A stretch of 64,000 nucleotides of DNA from Bactrocera neohumeralis (lineage: Eukaryota; Arthropoda; Insecta; Diptera; Tephritidae): assembly GCF_024586455.1 (NCBI RefSeq), contig NC_065919.1, positions 35,936,839-36,000,838 of the forward strand, written 5' to 3'. This document shows, piece after piece, positions 23,655-37,619 of this stretch. The notes below the pieces were generated by a model, which had not been told where the DNA came from, made no database searches, and saw only the letters and a list, made by a program, of their open reading frames with translations. The position numbers and the translations under genes were made by a program. The stretch's first letter is position 1, and every line of letters starts with the position of its first letter.

Positions 23655-24235
23655 ATTAAAATACTCTAAAAATTTCATTTATCATATTATCAAATATCAT
23701 TAACAAAAAAGGAGTTGATATTATTTCCTACCAGTAAACCCGTAAAATCAAAGAAAGCTTATTCTTATACTTTCGCCAATGTTGCTCGGATTTGAACTAA
23801 CAGTTTTTGTAAAACCTAAAATTAATTGAGACGGATATAGAGTTATTTATATCAAAGTATTCAGTATTCGACCCGAAATGCACTCAGTCTGTGAAAGTGA
23901 TAGTATAACACAATACCGTTCACTTTAGGGAGAAATTTGGTTGAAAATCAGATTATGTTTGAAAATCAAATTATAATATGCTTACAACTGTTAAATAACT
24001 ATTTTGTTGGAAATTTACTTAGTGATTTACTTGTATGTATAGTATATGAGCATGTTTCAATCAACATTTTTAAAATCGATCTTATAGTTTCGAATATTTT
24101 ATTATTGGATTTCTTCTTCTTATTACAGATTAGATCCCACAGGCTAAACGGTACAATAGACAATTAGCACTTTCACTAAAAACGTTTTCTTTTCTCACAA
24201 AAAAGTTATATAAAGATGCGTGTTCGTTCCTCAAT
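23655..24235. other. Gene-free stretch
   Basis: AT-rich sequence between the LINE and a family B repeat. No gene is supported. Confidence 0.35.
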
Positions 24236-24237
24236 AC

Positions 24238-24620
24238 TTTTATAACCTTAACAGGGTATATTAAGTTTTACACGATGTTTGCGCCATTCAAAAGAAAACA
24301 TGGGGGACCCAATAAAGTATATATACAAATGATCAGCGTAAGGAGCTAGTCATCTCATCTTTGATATATCGGACTGAAACTCACCAAGAAGCTACTTAAG
24401 TCAGAACCAGCAACATCGGGCAACTATAGTGTATAGCTGTCATAAAACAATCGGAATGAAGTCCTTGTATGGAAAACTTTTTTATTTGTCAAGGTATCGT
24501 GACGAAATTGGTGTTGATCATTATCCAAAGCATCGCTACAATCCCAGAAAAAAATGTTTAGATCGGACTAAAATACTTCTAAACGCTCATGCGTACAGAA
24601 CTGTGTTTAAAAAAGTAATC
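24238..24620 (-). mobile_element. Family B repeat, inverted, decayed
   Basis: At the left is a decayed stem-loop ('tataaccttaacagggtata') followed by 'ttaagttttacacgatgttt' and 'tatatacaaatgatcagcg', the reverse of the family's 3' block. The 5' hairpin is not seen. Confidence 0.55.
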
Positions 24621-24624
24621 ATAT

Positions 24625-26425
24625 GCGTATTCCTATATATAAAAAGGCTGTATAGTAATTCCTCCAATTCTAATTTTTTTCGAGCAGGGAAGAGGGCACA
24701 TTGACGCACCTATAATCAGATAGGTAAGTGATTTTGCATCTTACTCCTCTCCAAATCATTATAGAAATGACAACAGGACCAATCATGTCCTCAACGGTTT
24801 GGAAAGAAAAGGATAATATGTGCTCAGAAACAGAGGGTCATTGGAGTTAAATTATCCTAGAGGCGATATCACCATGACAGTAAGTTTTGATGAAAGCTTT
24901 AAAAGTATCCTTTGGTGCTAAAAGCAACTGGGAGGCCACTATTGAAGAATACTTAAGAAGTAGCAGTGTGGTATACATCGGCTCATATCCGGTGGAATTA
25001 GTTGTACTTGTCGGTACCCATGATTACTTCTCCAGGCATTTTTAATTTGAGTTTAAGAGTCAAACTACCGAAGTGGAAAATTCGTTAAGTGAGCAAATTA
25101 AATACATATACTATAAGCTTAGGAGCGCTGCTAAGCCTCCTTTACATGACTACGCAGGTTAAATTAAGTGATATAAATACAATAATCAACTAAAATCTAA
25201 ATAGTTGACAACTTTATTATTCGTTTATATGAAATTACATATGCAATTGTTCTTGGGCTTGGTGGTCATCGATAAATAATCTATCTGGTCCCTTTTGAAT
25301 TGAAGTATTGTAGTAAATAACCAAAAAATGGATTGCTGTATTGACACGAAAAGATTTTAAAAAATATTTGATCTCCATTCAATGATGTGATGATGACCAC
25401 TTTAGGAAAACATTAACCATTAATAACAGACACGTGAGTTTGAACAAATTAACAAGATTTTAGTAGCAACGACGAAGTTAAATGTATCAACTATTTGGCC
25501 TTGTCCTTTGAAGCATTCAGATTTCTACTCTAAATATTATTTAAGGAGACCTTTATATATAAATGTGTTTAGGCGACAAATAATTTCAGCTACTAACTCA
25601 ATATATCCATTTGTCGGCTAACGGCTCCCGGTGATTTTTTAATGAACAGATAAATGAAATGTCCTTCGTTTGATTCTGTTGCATGTACCAACTGACGAGA
25701 CTGCGCGAAAATTTCAACGAATTTTGTCAAACAAAAGTAAGTAAATATGTATTAAAGGCATCTTAACTAGAGCTCACATTTGAAAGAACTCTGTACGCCT
25801 CGTGCTGATTAGTATATTTGAACCTCCTGCTACTCCTCTAATGTTTTTATGCACAACCATAATATTCGACGCAGGACTACATCGTACAGACACGTTGGTG
25901 GTACACACGAGTCTAATCAAAACGAATAAGAACCTATGACACGGCACATTTAAAACACATCAGCACTGTGGCGCGTGAGTCTCAGCCTTGAGCTGTACTT
26001 TAGCTTCAGTTACAGCAAGCAAACCTGGCGACAAACGTTGAAGGACGATGTCGACGAAAATAGCGACCACGCGCCGCATTGTTTCGTATATCAATAAAAA
26101 TGTGCTCGTAGACGCAAACTACAAGAAAGATCAGCCAAAAGAAATCTTCGTAGCGAGCAAAATTTAAGTTTCAGAGAAAATATTTTCCTTTTTCACACAA
26201 AGGTACGAATACATCGAATTTTACACGCATACCATACACTCGTACGAGTATATATCACACATCACGAAGTTATGAAATGCGCTTAAAAACTTGCCTGCTA
26301 CGTATACTTACGTAAAGAACATTGATAATATTTAAGTTTACTATATTTGAGAAAGTAAGAGGATGTAAACCAAATAATTGAAAGCATTCTCGATATATTT
26401 TATATACAATATATGGTATGAGTAC
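24625..26425. other. Gene-free stretch with a complex patch at 25.9-26.2 kb
   Basis: No gene is supported. The segment at about 25920-26180 is more balanced in composition, free of recognised repeats and without long A/T runs. It is a candidate regulatory island, but no specific motif cluster was seen. Confidence 0.35.
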
Positions 26426-26429
26426 AACT

Positions 26430-26490
26430 CCTTTATATCCAATCATTCCTCCTGGGTGTTACAAACTCATCATATCATATGCAGTGATGG
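26430..26490 (+). repeat. Family B repeat, 3' end scrap
   Basis: 'attcctcctgggtgttacaa' followed by 'actcatcatatca' matches the family B 3' block only. Confidence 0.45.
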
Positions 26491-26879
26491 ATTACCGCCA
26501 ATTACAATTTTTTAGCCGAAGAAAAACACCAATATTTTATTGAATCTACAGTTTAGAAAATTTTATATAACCAACATATAGTCAAAAAAACTTAACACTA
26601 TTTAGATCGAAAAATCAGTAATTTTATTGGAGTATTTACTTGTATGATGTATATGTCAGCAGTGGAGATATTAATAATTCAAAATAAATTGCTACAACGT
26701 TCAGAACTGCAATCTGACAAAAAATTTTTACGGAATGATGGATTCTGAGGCTGACAATTGTAAGATATGCACGTGATAATAATGAAATAGTTGAGAGATT
26801 TCTAGAACTTACACCGGATACTGCCCATAATCGTTAACAAAACACTTTTCCTATTTTCGAGGAACTTTCTAATTTTTTA

Positions 26880-27852
26880 ACGGCTGTAAATATCTCCTAA
26901 AACTAAACGAGATAGATATAAGGTTATATGTATATAATTGATCAGGATGACTAGAAAGAGGAAATCTGGTTAGCTGTCTATCTGTACGTCCGTCCGTTCG
27001 TGCAAGCTGTAACTTGAGTAAAAATTTAGAACTCTTGATGAAACTTGGTGTATGGGTTCCTTAGTACAAACAAAAATCGTATTCGTGATGAGCGTAATCG
27101 GACCACTGCCACGTCCACAAATCGTATATCGTTTAATGTACATATCTCCTAAACCACTTAAGCTGCAACAACCCCATATAACGGTACTGTTAAAAACTAC
27201 GAAAACCGCGATAAATCAATAACTAAATACGCCAGGTACAATAAATTTACCACCGAGATGGTATTTAGTACGTAGCATTCCCTTTACTTTCTTATATCAC
27301 AGTGTGAAAATGGTCGAAATCGGACAACAACCATGCCTACTTCACATGTAGCACAATTTTCGTTCAATTTGCAGTACACAAATCAGGAAAGCAATTAATA
27401 TAGCGGTATAAAACTTTGAACAAATAATGTCTTTAGTGTGTGCCACCTTATGACCAAAAATTGATTAAATAAAATATAAAACCTTTCAAGCCCATAGGTA
27501 CCGAATATTTAGATCCCGGTACCTATAGTTGCCCTTTAATCGAAAATTTCGGTCAATGTGTGATTTATATAACTAAAATTAAGGGGTAATCCTTCTCTTA
27601 TAGTGGTAAGTGAGTTCTCCCAATGAAAATGAGAGAGCGTGTTTTTCAACAGTGTATCTTTGTACCTAAAATATGTAGATAACTTTGAGCGAAAATTTGG
27701 CCTAGCCCCTATATGTCATATACATATGTATCAGGATTTTCGAACATCTGGCTTACTTTACTCTATATGATTGGTTTTACTCTTGCTGATTCTGCAAGTT
27801 GCAAGAGTATTAAGTGTTCGGTTGCACCCGAACTTCGCCCTTCCTTACTTGT
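26880..27852 (-). mobile_element. DINE/mini-me-type repeat, family A, inverted
   Basis: The right end reads 'ttgcaagagtattaag', then the hairpin GTTCGG-ttgca-CCCGAAC and 'cccttccttacttgt', the reverse of the family's 5' end. The left part has 'gtacgtccgtccgttcgtgc' (the GTCY block) and 'agctgtaacttgagtaaa'. It is nearly full length on the minus strand. Confidence 0.72.
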
Positions 27853-28542
27853 TTTAGATAATTTTAATACATTATTAATCGATTAATATTTTTTGTGTAA
27901 GAGACTAATAATATTTATCCCTAACAACAACTTCAACAACTTTATCAATTCATAACCGACTGAGAAATAACTACAAACAACTGTGAACTTAAATTGTGTA
28001 AAATTAAATTGTCCACAAACGTAAGTTAAGTTACTGTTAAGTGTTAAGTTTTTTCCTTATTTCATTAAATTTTGAATTTCAGCTGCGTGTGGTTAAGTGA
28101 GTATATTGACTTTTTACTGCAGCTCTGTATTGTGGCAGTCCTTGTTATTGCCCAGACAAGCAACTTCTGTGTATCATGTGTCGACAATCATTAATTATCG
28201 GCTTTCAAAATGTGTGTCGAAAGCATACAACAACAACATTTGGTATACATCCATGTTATCGTAAAATGCTCTAAAGTTACCCCCAAAGTAAGCCGAAGTT
28301 GTCTCGACATTTGTATATACGTATACAATATTATTCTGCACATGCCGTAGTGTCGAATGCTTAGGAATTTCCCAATTTATTTTCACAAATTATTTAACGC
28401 TTTTTACACTTTACCGATTCTTCCTTCCTGTCACGCTGGCTAGAGTTATGTATGTATATAATGGCACTTATTTGCAAACAAGCATACATATCCATGCATA
28501 AAAGTGATATACTTTGACAAACATTGAGTAAAGTCACATTAA

Positions 28543-29410
28543 AATAAGTAAGAAAGGTCTAAATTCGGGTGCAACTAAACATTAAGTACTCTTGATCAAA
28601 GCCGGCTAAACTCCTTCAGATGGTGGCAAAACTTAATATTCAAATATGCTGCGAAAGAATTAAGCTTATTGTTCAAATGAGATATGTGTGCTATGTAATA
28701 TTAACTCGACCGCAGAAAATAAATCAGTTAATATGTGCGAAAACCTTTGTATTAGATATATGATATGGGAGTTTTATGTACCAAATCTGGTTGAAATCGG
28801 TGGGGTAGGTCCTGAGATATGAAATTTTATCTAAAAGCTCATCGTCCAATTTTTACACCGGTTCTTATAAAGCCATCTCATACCGTCCCTGGTGTAAAAT
28901 TCTAAGTCTCTATCGTATTTAATTATTGATTTAGCGCAGTTTAAGTAGTTCTTAACAGCACCGTTATATAGGGAGTGAATTGGGCTATATTCCGATTTCA
29001 TCCATTTTTAGAGTGTAGGTAGTAATAACTAAGTGAATTGACCGGAGCGAATTTGGTTATAATAGCTTAAGTTGTTTAGGAAATATGTGCATATACCATT
29101 TATATCAAACTCGCAGGTGCCTCTAACCGCTGAGATACCCTAGTCAAATTACAATTCTGATCCGACAAGGCCCTTGTCTGCCGTGTTTTGCCATACAACT
29201 CGTGTATCAAGTTTCATTACTATACCCCAATTTTTACTCCAGTTACAGCTTGCACAAACAAGCGGACCAACAGACATGCAGATTTCAACTCGTCTTGTCA
29301 TTCTGATCATTTATTCTTGTATACCTGTACATCGAAAATTCTTAGGTGGTAGTAACAACCGTTAGGTGAAAAACTATTATACTCTGTAGCAACATGTTGC
29401 AAGAGTATAA
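28543..29410 (+). mobile_element. DINE/mini-me-type repeat, family A, full length
   Basis: It starts 'aataagtaagaaaggtctaa' with a weakened hairpin (attcgggtgcaactaaac). It ends 'ttaggtggtagtaacaaccg' and then 'gcaacatgttgcaagagtat'. The 3' TTGCAAGAGTATAA is the reverse complement of the 5' block TTATACTCTTGCAA seen in other copies. That gives the subterminal inverted repeats expected of Helentron-type elements. Confidence 0.72.
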
Positions 29411-29699
29411 AAAAGACGCTATTGATTTTCTAAGCTCACTTCATTAAAAAATGTGAAATGTGTGATACTTACACTTTCATTTGGAGCATGTCGAAGCTGA
29501 ATTAAGAAGATTAATAGCCAAGGTCGATGTCGAACTTTAAGTTAAATTTCCGTTTTCTACATCTTTAAACTTAAAATACTTCGGAGCTGGTATTTCAATA
29601 TAGTATGTAGGTATACAGTAAAATACGTTAAAATTATTTCGGCCTAGTTCGGTCCATACATAACGCGTGTTTTTTTAAATATGTGATAATCAATGAGTC

Positions 29700-30360
29700 A
29701 AAACTTTTATCGCAAAAGCGGTAATTCGAGCTACCATGGATGGATTTCGCACCTCGTTTATTCTAGTGTTTAATAAGCCTCCGCAGTGATGCCGTACAGT
29801 GCGAACCGAATACGCTCTTGGTGCTCTGGAGCAGAGTAACAAAGAAGACTCCATTGGGTCCACTCATGCAAGACTTTAAGCCGAATGAGCATCAAGCACG
29901 TCGCACGTTTAGTGAATGGGCCCAAAACGAGATGACCACCGATTTTCACAAGAACTATGTAAACAAAATTGTCGCATTTGAAGTGATCATAATCTGTTTA
30001 GTGTTCTAAATGGAAAGAGGGAATCATTGACCAATATTTCATCAAAACTAAAGCCGCGAACTAAGCAATGATTAAATACTTCACCTTGACTGAAATAGAA
30101 GACGTTGATGTGAACGACTGCTTCCAAAAAGACGGCGCTACATTTCAAATAGCCAACGAAACATCAATTTTATGGAAAGAAACTGAAGCGATTTAACACC
30201 ACTGAATTATTTTTTGTGCGATTGTTTGAACTCGCTTATCTTTGAAGATAATCTCTAGACGATTGGAGAGACTACAACAATTGGTCGAAGCTTGCCACGG
30301 CGGTCATTTGCCGAAATCATTTTAAAACATAATGGCAAACCCTCAACTTTATAATACAGT
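29700..30360 (+). mobile_element. Tc1/mariner-superfamily transposase relic
   Basis: The translation in shifting frames gives NEHQARRTFSEWAQNEM, then FQKDGATFQIANETS (the QDGAT catalytic block), then a decayed C-terminus. Stops and frameshifts are frequent and no ends are visible. Confidence 0.6.
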
Positions 30361-30908
30361 TAAGTTCACAGTTATAACATTAAACAATACGCCCAACAAC
30401 ACCCTTTACTTTATCTAAGTGCTAGTTTGACCAAAGGTGAAAACATTACTTTTTCCTTAATATCTACCATACTAAATATTATAAAATTCTTTAGAAGAGT
30501 TTGCATAAAAAACACTATTACTAAATTAACACTACATTAACATTACTAAACAAACAGTCCTTCTTCTGAAATTGTTAATACGGAAGGTATGGCCCATACC
30601 AAATTGTTACAATAAATTTGAAAGTTATCAAAATGATTTTTAGCGAAAAATGACGAAGTAATCAGACAAAAATTAAAGTGTTCTAATGATTTGTGCTTGA
30701 GTTACACCCGTAACGAATTTGAAACTTGCAGTTTTAAGAAAAAAAATGCGTTTAAATGTAAATGGGCAATTGAGCTGAAGCAATTACATAAGCGTGAAGA
30801 CTTAAATATGCTGTGACTGAAAAATATTTGAAAAATTGATTTAGTTTTTAAAGTGTGCAACACAACTTGATTTTTCGAAATTTCGTACAAGATGGGAACC
30901 TTAAAAAA

Positions 30909-32056
30909 TATTGTGATTAAATTTCCCGGGTAAATGATATTTCAAAAAAATGTATTTTGCTAAGTTGGTAGGAATCCTTAATTTTGTTTGTTTACAACAA
31001 ATGCTTAAGTCGGTGTACCTCAGTAGTGCGTTGCGATTTTGAAAATGGATAAAAATATCGAAAAAAGAATTTGTCTCAAATTTTTAATTTCCAAAAAAAT
31101 TCCGTGTGCGGAATCATTACGAATGTTGCAAAAGGCTAGCGGTGATTCAGTTTTATCAAGAACACACGCCCACGAATGGTACAAAGCTTTCTAGGACGTT
31201 CGAGAGATCGTTGAACACATGCCTCGTTCTGGACTACCTTCGTCCTCTTCAACTGATAAAAATATTAAAAAAGTGAAAGATATGGTGCTTCAAAATCGTT
31301 AGGCAAGTGTTAGAGAAGCCCGTTTATTGGGTATTAATCGCGTTCTCGATAAAGCTGATTTTTTTTTTTCAAAAAGAGTACCGTAAACTAGTCTCTTTGG
31401 ACATGTTTGATCATGCGAATTCCGATCCCACATTCATGGGTTTATGAATTTGACATGCAAACAAGTCAACAATCATCGGAATGGAGGAAAAGAACTTGCC
31501 GAAACCTAAACAAAAAATAACGCCAAAGATCAATATTATGTTCAAAGTATTTTTAGATATTCGTGGTTTGCTGAGTCATGAATTTGTTCCAGAGGGACAA
31601 TCGGTCAATAAGGAGTTCTGTTTGGCCGTATGAGGCATTAACGTGAAAACTCGACGGATGTTGTCGCCGGAATTGTGGAAGAACAATACATGGATTTTAC
31701 GCGATGATAGAGCACAATCGCATCGAGCAACGATTGTGACCGAATTTAAAGGCAAAAACGCAATGAATACCATCGATCAACCCCCGAATTCACCAGGTTT
31801 AGCTCCGTGTAGTTTTCCCTTGCTCCCCAAACTGAAATTGCCGGTCTGTGGAACCCGTTCGATCGAAGGGCTAAAACAAAATTCGCTGAAGGAAGGAAAG
31901 GTCATCCAAAAAGTGAAAAAAACTGGAAAAATCGTTGGGATAAATCTATTACATCTGGTGGGGATTATTTTGAAGGCGACAAAATTAATATTGGTGAATA
32001 ATTATATATTTTGCTTTATTTATAATTTCCGGCTACTTTTTTGTCACAATGTATAA
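30909..32056 (+). mobile_element. Mariner-like element, dead transposase, decayed ends
   Basis: The transposase starts at the ATG at 31045 (MDKNIEKRICLKF, then SLRMLQKASGDS, then EWYKAF). It continues in broken frames to LPKLKLPVCGTRS near 31840. The TGDET block with the first catalytic Asp is deleted. The second is altered (RDDRAQSH) and the third reads NSPGLAP, with Gly for Asp. The left end TATTGTGA...CCCGG and the right end (reversed) CATTGTGAC...AGCCGG match loosely, beside TA. Confidence 0.75.
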
Positions 32057-32059
32057 TAC

Positions 32060-35000
32060 GTGGAATGGGGGTGGTCGCAGTTATTACCCGATTTCCGTCA
32101 TCACATATTAAATTTATTGGTGTGAGGGACTACGGCGAGATTCCAAATTACACAAGCCCTCTCTAATAAGATCCTCGCAACTGGACCCACATGTTTGAAA
32201 TGCAAGGAAAAGTTTGACTTAATTTCAAAAGTATCCGAAACATTTTGTTAACTTTTCATATTATAGTAATTAAAATTTAAAAAAAATTAGTTCTGTATTA
32301 TGTTTCTGTAAAACTATGTTTCACTTTGTCTTTGGGCATTTGTTTCGCTATTGTTGTGTTTACATCGTAAGTTTCTATAATGCATATAACATTAATAGTT
32401 TAAAATTTTCTTTCTGAATTTTTGTCATTCTACTTCGTCTTCGACATAGGATATGTATGTTCGAATACATGTGTGTTTATCGAAAATTCACTATCAGAAG
32501 GCAAGTTAATCAATATATGTATGCCACGATACTGTAATATATGTATCAATTGCTAACACATCCCACATACATAAAATCTTGGTAAACAATCATTTGGAAA
32601 CCTACAGCTTTCAATAATAATAATAATAATAAGCTATCCTTAAACCACAATAGATCTAGTGATATGTATATCAGTAAGTTTTTAGCAGCTTATATTGTAT
32701 GAAAAAGCGTTTTTTATATAGAGAAAAATCACTACTACCCCATTCTAATTTGCACAAGTAGAGTAGGCAATCAATCCAATCAGTCTACCTTAGACATGTT
32801 TGGTTTTGCAGATGTTGCATTCTTATCAGATTTGGAAATCTATGCAAAGTAAAAATTTGCACATTTCCGGTGGATTTTATTTCCCGTCACCGAAGGAAAT
32901 GCAAAAACTCCAAAAACACAGACGCAATCCTCAAAAATTGCAACTTGCAGTGTCGATAATGCAGTGATGTTGCTTAGCCTAGCGCAATACTCGTGATGCA
33001 CTTCGCGAGACATGTTGCCCTAAGCTTAGAAACATGTTGCGATCAACATACATACCATACATTTGACACATAGGATATAAGTTAGTGGTTTGCTACTTTA
33101 AAATATATTTACTTTGAAATGCTACGAATCAGAATAATGATTACCGATTCCGAAATAAACGATAATGTGAAACTGAAACTTTTCAAATTCCCTTTGTCCT
33201 ATTACACAATTTAAGCCTTAAAATATAAAACATCTGCAAAAAACGAAAAATGGGTATATACTTTTACAACAATCATATAATATGCCCACATTAGCACAAC
33301 ATACAATATAAGGATGGATTTTAGTCATTGAGAAGATATGCATAGAAAATGAAATTAAATAAAGGCCAAAGGAGTAGGCTTTGGAAAGTGCCAAAATTAG
33401 TGTCATTAAACGGTGTTAGACTTTTGTATTTTTCTGCAGCGAACTAATGCTGATTTTATTTTAAATACAAAGGGCTCACCAGGCACTAAAATAAGACCAT
33501 TTCTGATCTCCACACCAGAATCAAATAATTACATACATTACCGCACAAAAAGCAAGTACATCTTGTAAATGGAGTGTATTAAGTGCACATGTTCAGATGA
33601 ATTGTTGAACACCTATCCACATCAATGCACACCTTACCATCGGGAAGCCCACTGAGAAGTTAACTTGTCACACTCTGACACAAATACACATACATGCATA
33701 CAAAAAATGGGGGCGTAGAGGTAATTTCCGCATTGTTTACACGCATAATATTGGGAAAGGATTTAACATGGTGAGCGCAAGGACCGCCATAATGAGTGCA
33801 AAAATTACAATGGACTAAATGGCCAAAAATAAAGGATAAAATTAGCAAAACGACTTAGCAGATGAGACACAAAAGATTGTCGAGTAATGAAGCAATTGAA
33901 CAATGATGCGAAACGAAAGAAAGACCGAATTTTCCCATTTAGTGTACCTGTGAGCGGCCAATATAATTTCAAATGCGACAGTGATTGCCATTTCGTGCAC
34001 TACTTGCCAATATTGACAAAAGAATTTGTTTCGAATAACGAATGCGGATGCGAAAAGACGTGATCCGACTGAAGAGCTAAGAATGCCAAGGCGTAGCGAA
34101 CTGATTGACAAAACTTTGATTTGGCATTGATGTTTGGTTGTCAATCGAATGTTTTGCACACGCATTAGCATATGCGGTGACTTATACAGTACGACTGACA
34201 TTGTGTTAGAAAAGTCTATTGCGTATATATATATGTATATGAGAAATGAAAACAGACGGGTTTGCCCTTGGGAAATTTGTTTTATTGCCAGGGGTACTCT
34301 TTCAATAAATTGTGTTTCCAACAAAATAACCAGGTGTCTTTCCAGTTTCCAACATAAAAGGTATACGAAATTACACTTTAAATATAGAAAATTATTAATC
34401 AAATAACTGATATTTTCAACATATTTTATAATCATATTTATAACAAAAATCATCAATTGGCTTTAATTTTAAAGCCAAATAACTGTATGTAACGTTTTTA
34501 ACTCACCATTGGTACATATTTAAGAAGTAGCAGTTGTAGAAGTCAAATACTCACAGCAGCTGCCCAGGAAACAATTGAACAAAAACATATAAAACAGAAA
34601 TACATACGTACACACATACTTAGATATATGTATATATATGTGTACGACTAGGAATTGTAGACCACCCACAAAAATATCAATCATCAAATAAATGAGCCGC
34701 ACGCAGGACATGCGCGATACACCGTAGGAGCGAGAAACAAGCTTGGATGCTGATAACGATATATTGTACTCATATGCGACAGCATCACGCAGAAGGGGGT
34801 GGTTTCTGGCTACTGCTTAAGGAGTGGGATCGGGAAAAAGCTTTCAAACCACTTTCCATGATGTGGGAAACTTTTTCGAACTTCAAAATCTGATGTTAGT
34901 CGCGGCAATTCTTACAATAAGAACAAAGCAAACTTTAACAAAAATATATACAGTATTCACTTTGGATATAGAATACACATGCATATACATATATATGTAC

Positions 35001-35400
35001 ATAAGTATATTTACATATGTGAATTAACCAGAAAAAATTGAATACGTTTATTTTAAATTTAGATTTAGCTGGACAAATACAGTTCACTAGTTTTTGTGGA
35101 GTATGCGAGTATACACATATTTTTTTAGTTTTGAAGCAGATGTACTATACAAGTATATGGATAAGTATATCCTTAAGTTATGCACACAAATATCTAAAAA
35201 AATGCAATGTAACTCTTAAAATTAAAAAAGGGAAATAATACGGAATGAAATGCAGTTTCTTGTCGAAAACAAAAATTATCTTAGTTATTCTAATTGACAC
35301 TGCATTTCTGTCAATTATATTCCATTGTTTTTCATATAAGAAAATTATTCTTGGATGCAATCACTCACTTAATAGAGCGGGTACTGTAAAATTAAAAATA
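32060..35400. other. Gene-free stretch between repeats
   Basis: About 3.3 kb without a supportable gene. It holds an AAT microsatellite at 32613-32632 and scattered TATG/CATA runs. The segments near 32880-33020 and 33880-34150 are more complex and repeat-free and could be regulatory. No long open frame has recognisable content. Confidence 0.35.
32613..32632. repeat. (AAT)n microsatellite
   Basis: About 20 bases of uninterrupted aat units. Confidence 0.8.
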
Positions 35401-35405
35401 TTTAA

Positions 35406-36612
35406 ACAAGTAAGGAAGGGCTAAGTTCGGGTATAGCCGAACATTTCATACTCTCAGGTATCTAGGGTTTGTTAGTTATATGGGTCTATGGCAAGTTTTC
35501 ACTCGATTTTATTCCTTCTAAGCACAAAAATGCACCCTTGTTAGAGAAATACTCCCATATTAGCCGATATATGCGGTATAAAGTCACCCGAAAGTTTTAA
35601 AAACATTATATTTGGTAAAAGGGGGCTAACGGATGTATTGACGCGATTTTAGTTTTAACCGACCCACAAAAGACAGACGGAAAATTCTCTCCGAATTTCA
35701 AATATGCCATATATTTCACACATCGACCGTTATTTGCGGTAAAGGATCAGCTGTAGGCATGAAGTGGCTTACTTCAAAGGCATTATTTGTGCAAAGTTGT
35801 ATTCCGTTATGGAATTTTAAATTGTATAATATGGGAAGTAAGCGTGGTTGTAGTCAGATTTGACTCATTTTCACACTATAATATAGGAATATCAGTAGAA
35901 TATCATGTACCCAATTTAGTTGACATCGGTCGAGCGGGACTACAGATATGGGTTTGCCTCGCCCATTGTCCAATTTTGCCTCGACTCATATAAAGCTCTC
36001 TTATACCATCTCGGGTATAAAATTTAATTTCTCTGGCGTAGATAGTTATTGGTTTATCATGTTTTTAGTGGTTTTTAATAGTATCCTATACAGGGAGTGG
36101 GCGTGGTTATAATCCGATTTCATCCATTTTCACACTGTTGGTAGAAGTTTTTATACCGCTAGGTGCTGCTTTAGGATATATGTACATTAAACATATTCGA
36201 GGCCTGGAGCGTGTCCACTTTTTCAAACTTTTTTGCTCACAGATGTTCTTTGCTCCTGCGATCTCCTGTGCCAAATTACAGTTCAATATCTTAATTTTGT
36301 GCTTGGCTATGGTTAATGGCGTTTTGTAGGCGTATGTACCATTGATCCGATTACGCCCATTTACCAACTTTTCCTAACCTTTGTTGCCAAGAAACGCGTA
36401 TACCAAGTTTCATCTATAAGTGTATCTCAATATTTACTCAAGTTACAGCATATACGGATGAACAGGCAGACAGACAGATTCAATTTATCTCGTGATCCTC
36501 ATCATTTTTATATACATAACCCTATATCTAGCTCGATTAGTTTTAGGTGATACATACAACCGTTAGGGGAACAACACTATTCTAATCTTTAACAATATGT
36601 TGCAAGAGCATA
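35406..36612 (+). mobile_element. DINE/mini-me-type repeat, family A, full length
   Basis: The 5' end 'acaagtaaggaagggctaag' with hairpin GTTCGG-GTATAG-CCGAAC is the best-preserved start in the window. Internal blocks repeat the 'gtgggcgtggttataatccg' and 'ttcacactgt' modules. The end is 'caatatgttgcaagagcata'. It has no coding capacity. Confidence 0.78.
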
Positions 36613-36614
36613 AT

Positions 36615-37615
36615 GACACCCACTAACCGTTGCATGTCATTAATCTTTATTAACACTACAAGGATTGATTCATTATAAATTATTTGATATATGGGGTCAC
36701 TTAAAGATGTTAGGTTTTCTTACGAATTGACTAATATGTATGTAAGATTTCGATCAGTATGTGAAAATTGATCCGTTTTCAATATTTTTAGATCGTAAAT
36801 AAAGCACTTTGAAAACGATATTTATGTTTACTTACTTACTTATTTTGAGTAAAATTTGACTCAATTTAATCGCGTAGTTACTGAGATATTAGATTTCACT
36901 TAAAATTTGACGGTGTCACGTCCATTTTCCCATTTCTATACCGGAACACACATAATTTGGATTTCGATGTTTTTCGTAAAAAGGCTACTAAACTTTTAGT
37001 AGTTTTCAACAAAACTGTTATAAGGGACGTATACGCTTTTATTAAACAGTTCCACTTTTCATGCTGTCAAGTTACAAGAAAGGTTTCACAAAGTTTGTAT
37101 AATAAAGCTTTGGCAATATGTGGGGGAAAAAAACGTATATAACTAAGAGCTAAATTAACATATAGAACCGTAATTTAGCACAGGGGATCGCAATACTAAG
37201 AGGGCTAAAAAATTTTAAGAAGTGGGCGTGGCCCCGCTCTTTTTACTTTTATGTACAATGTAACATAATAATTTTTTTTCATTGAGTTATAAATTTCATA
37301 AGAAATAAAAAATTTTCCCAAAAATAATCAAACTTTAACTGTTAACATCTTTTAAACGGTTGAGTTTACGAAAAAATCATATCAGACCCTTTTTATAGAG
37401 CATTGAATTTCCTACAAAATCTAAGGAACAAAATATTGTTTCAAGTAGTTGGAAGCGAGATATAAATTTTTCTATCTGATAATAAGAAAAAATAGAAAAC
37501 TGTATGTAGGAGGACCTTCCCATTACAATTAAAAACTCATGTTTGGAGAGGCTTTCTTAGAGGTGTCTAGGAACCTATTTTTTCAAGTACGAAACGAAAA
37601 AAAAAATTTTTTTTT
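36615..37615. other. Repeat-derived but unassigned stretch
   Basis: Phrases such as 'gacggtgtcacgtccatttt' and 'aagtgggcgtggccccgctc' resemble family A internal modules, but no ends are visible. An A-run followed by a T-run lies at about 37591-37618. No gene is supported. Confidence 0.35.
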
Positions 37616-37619
37616 TTTG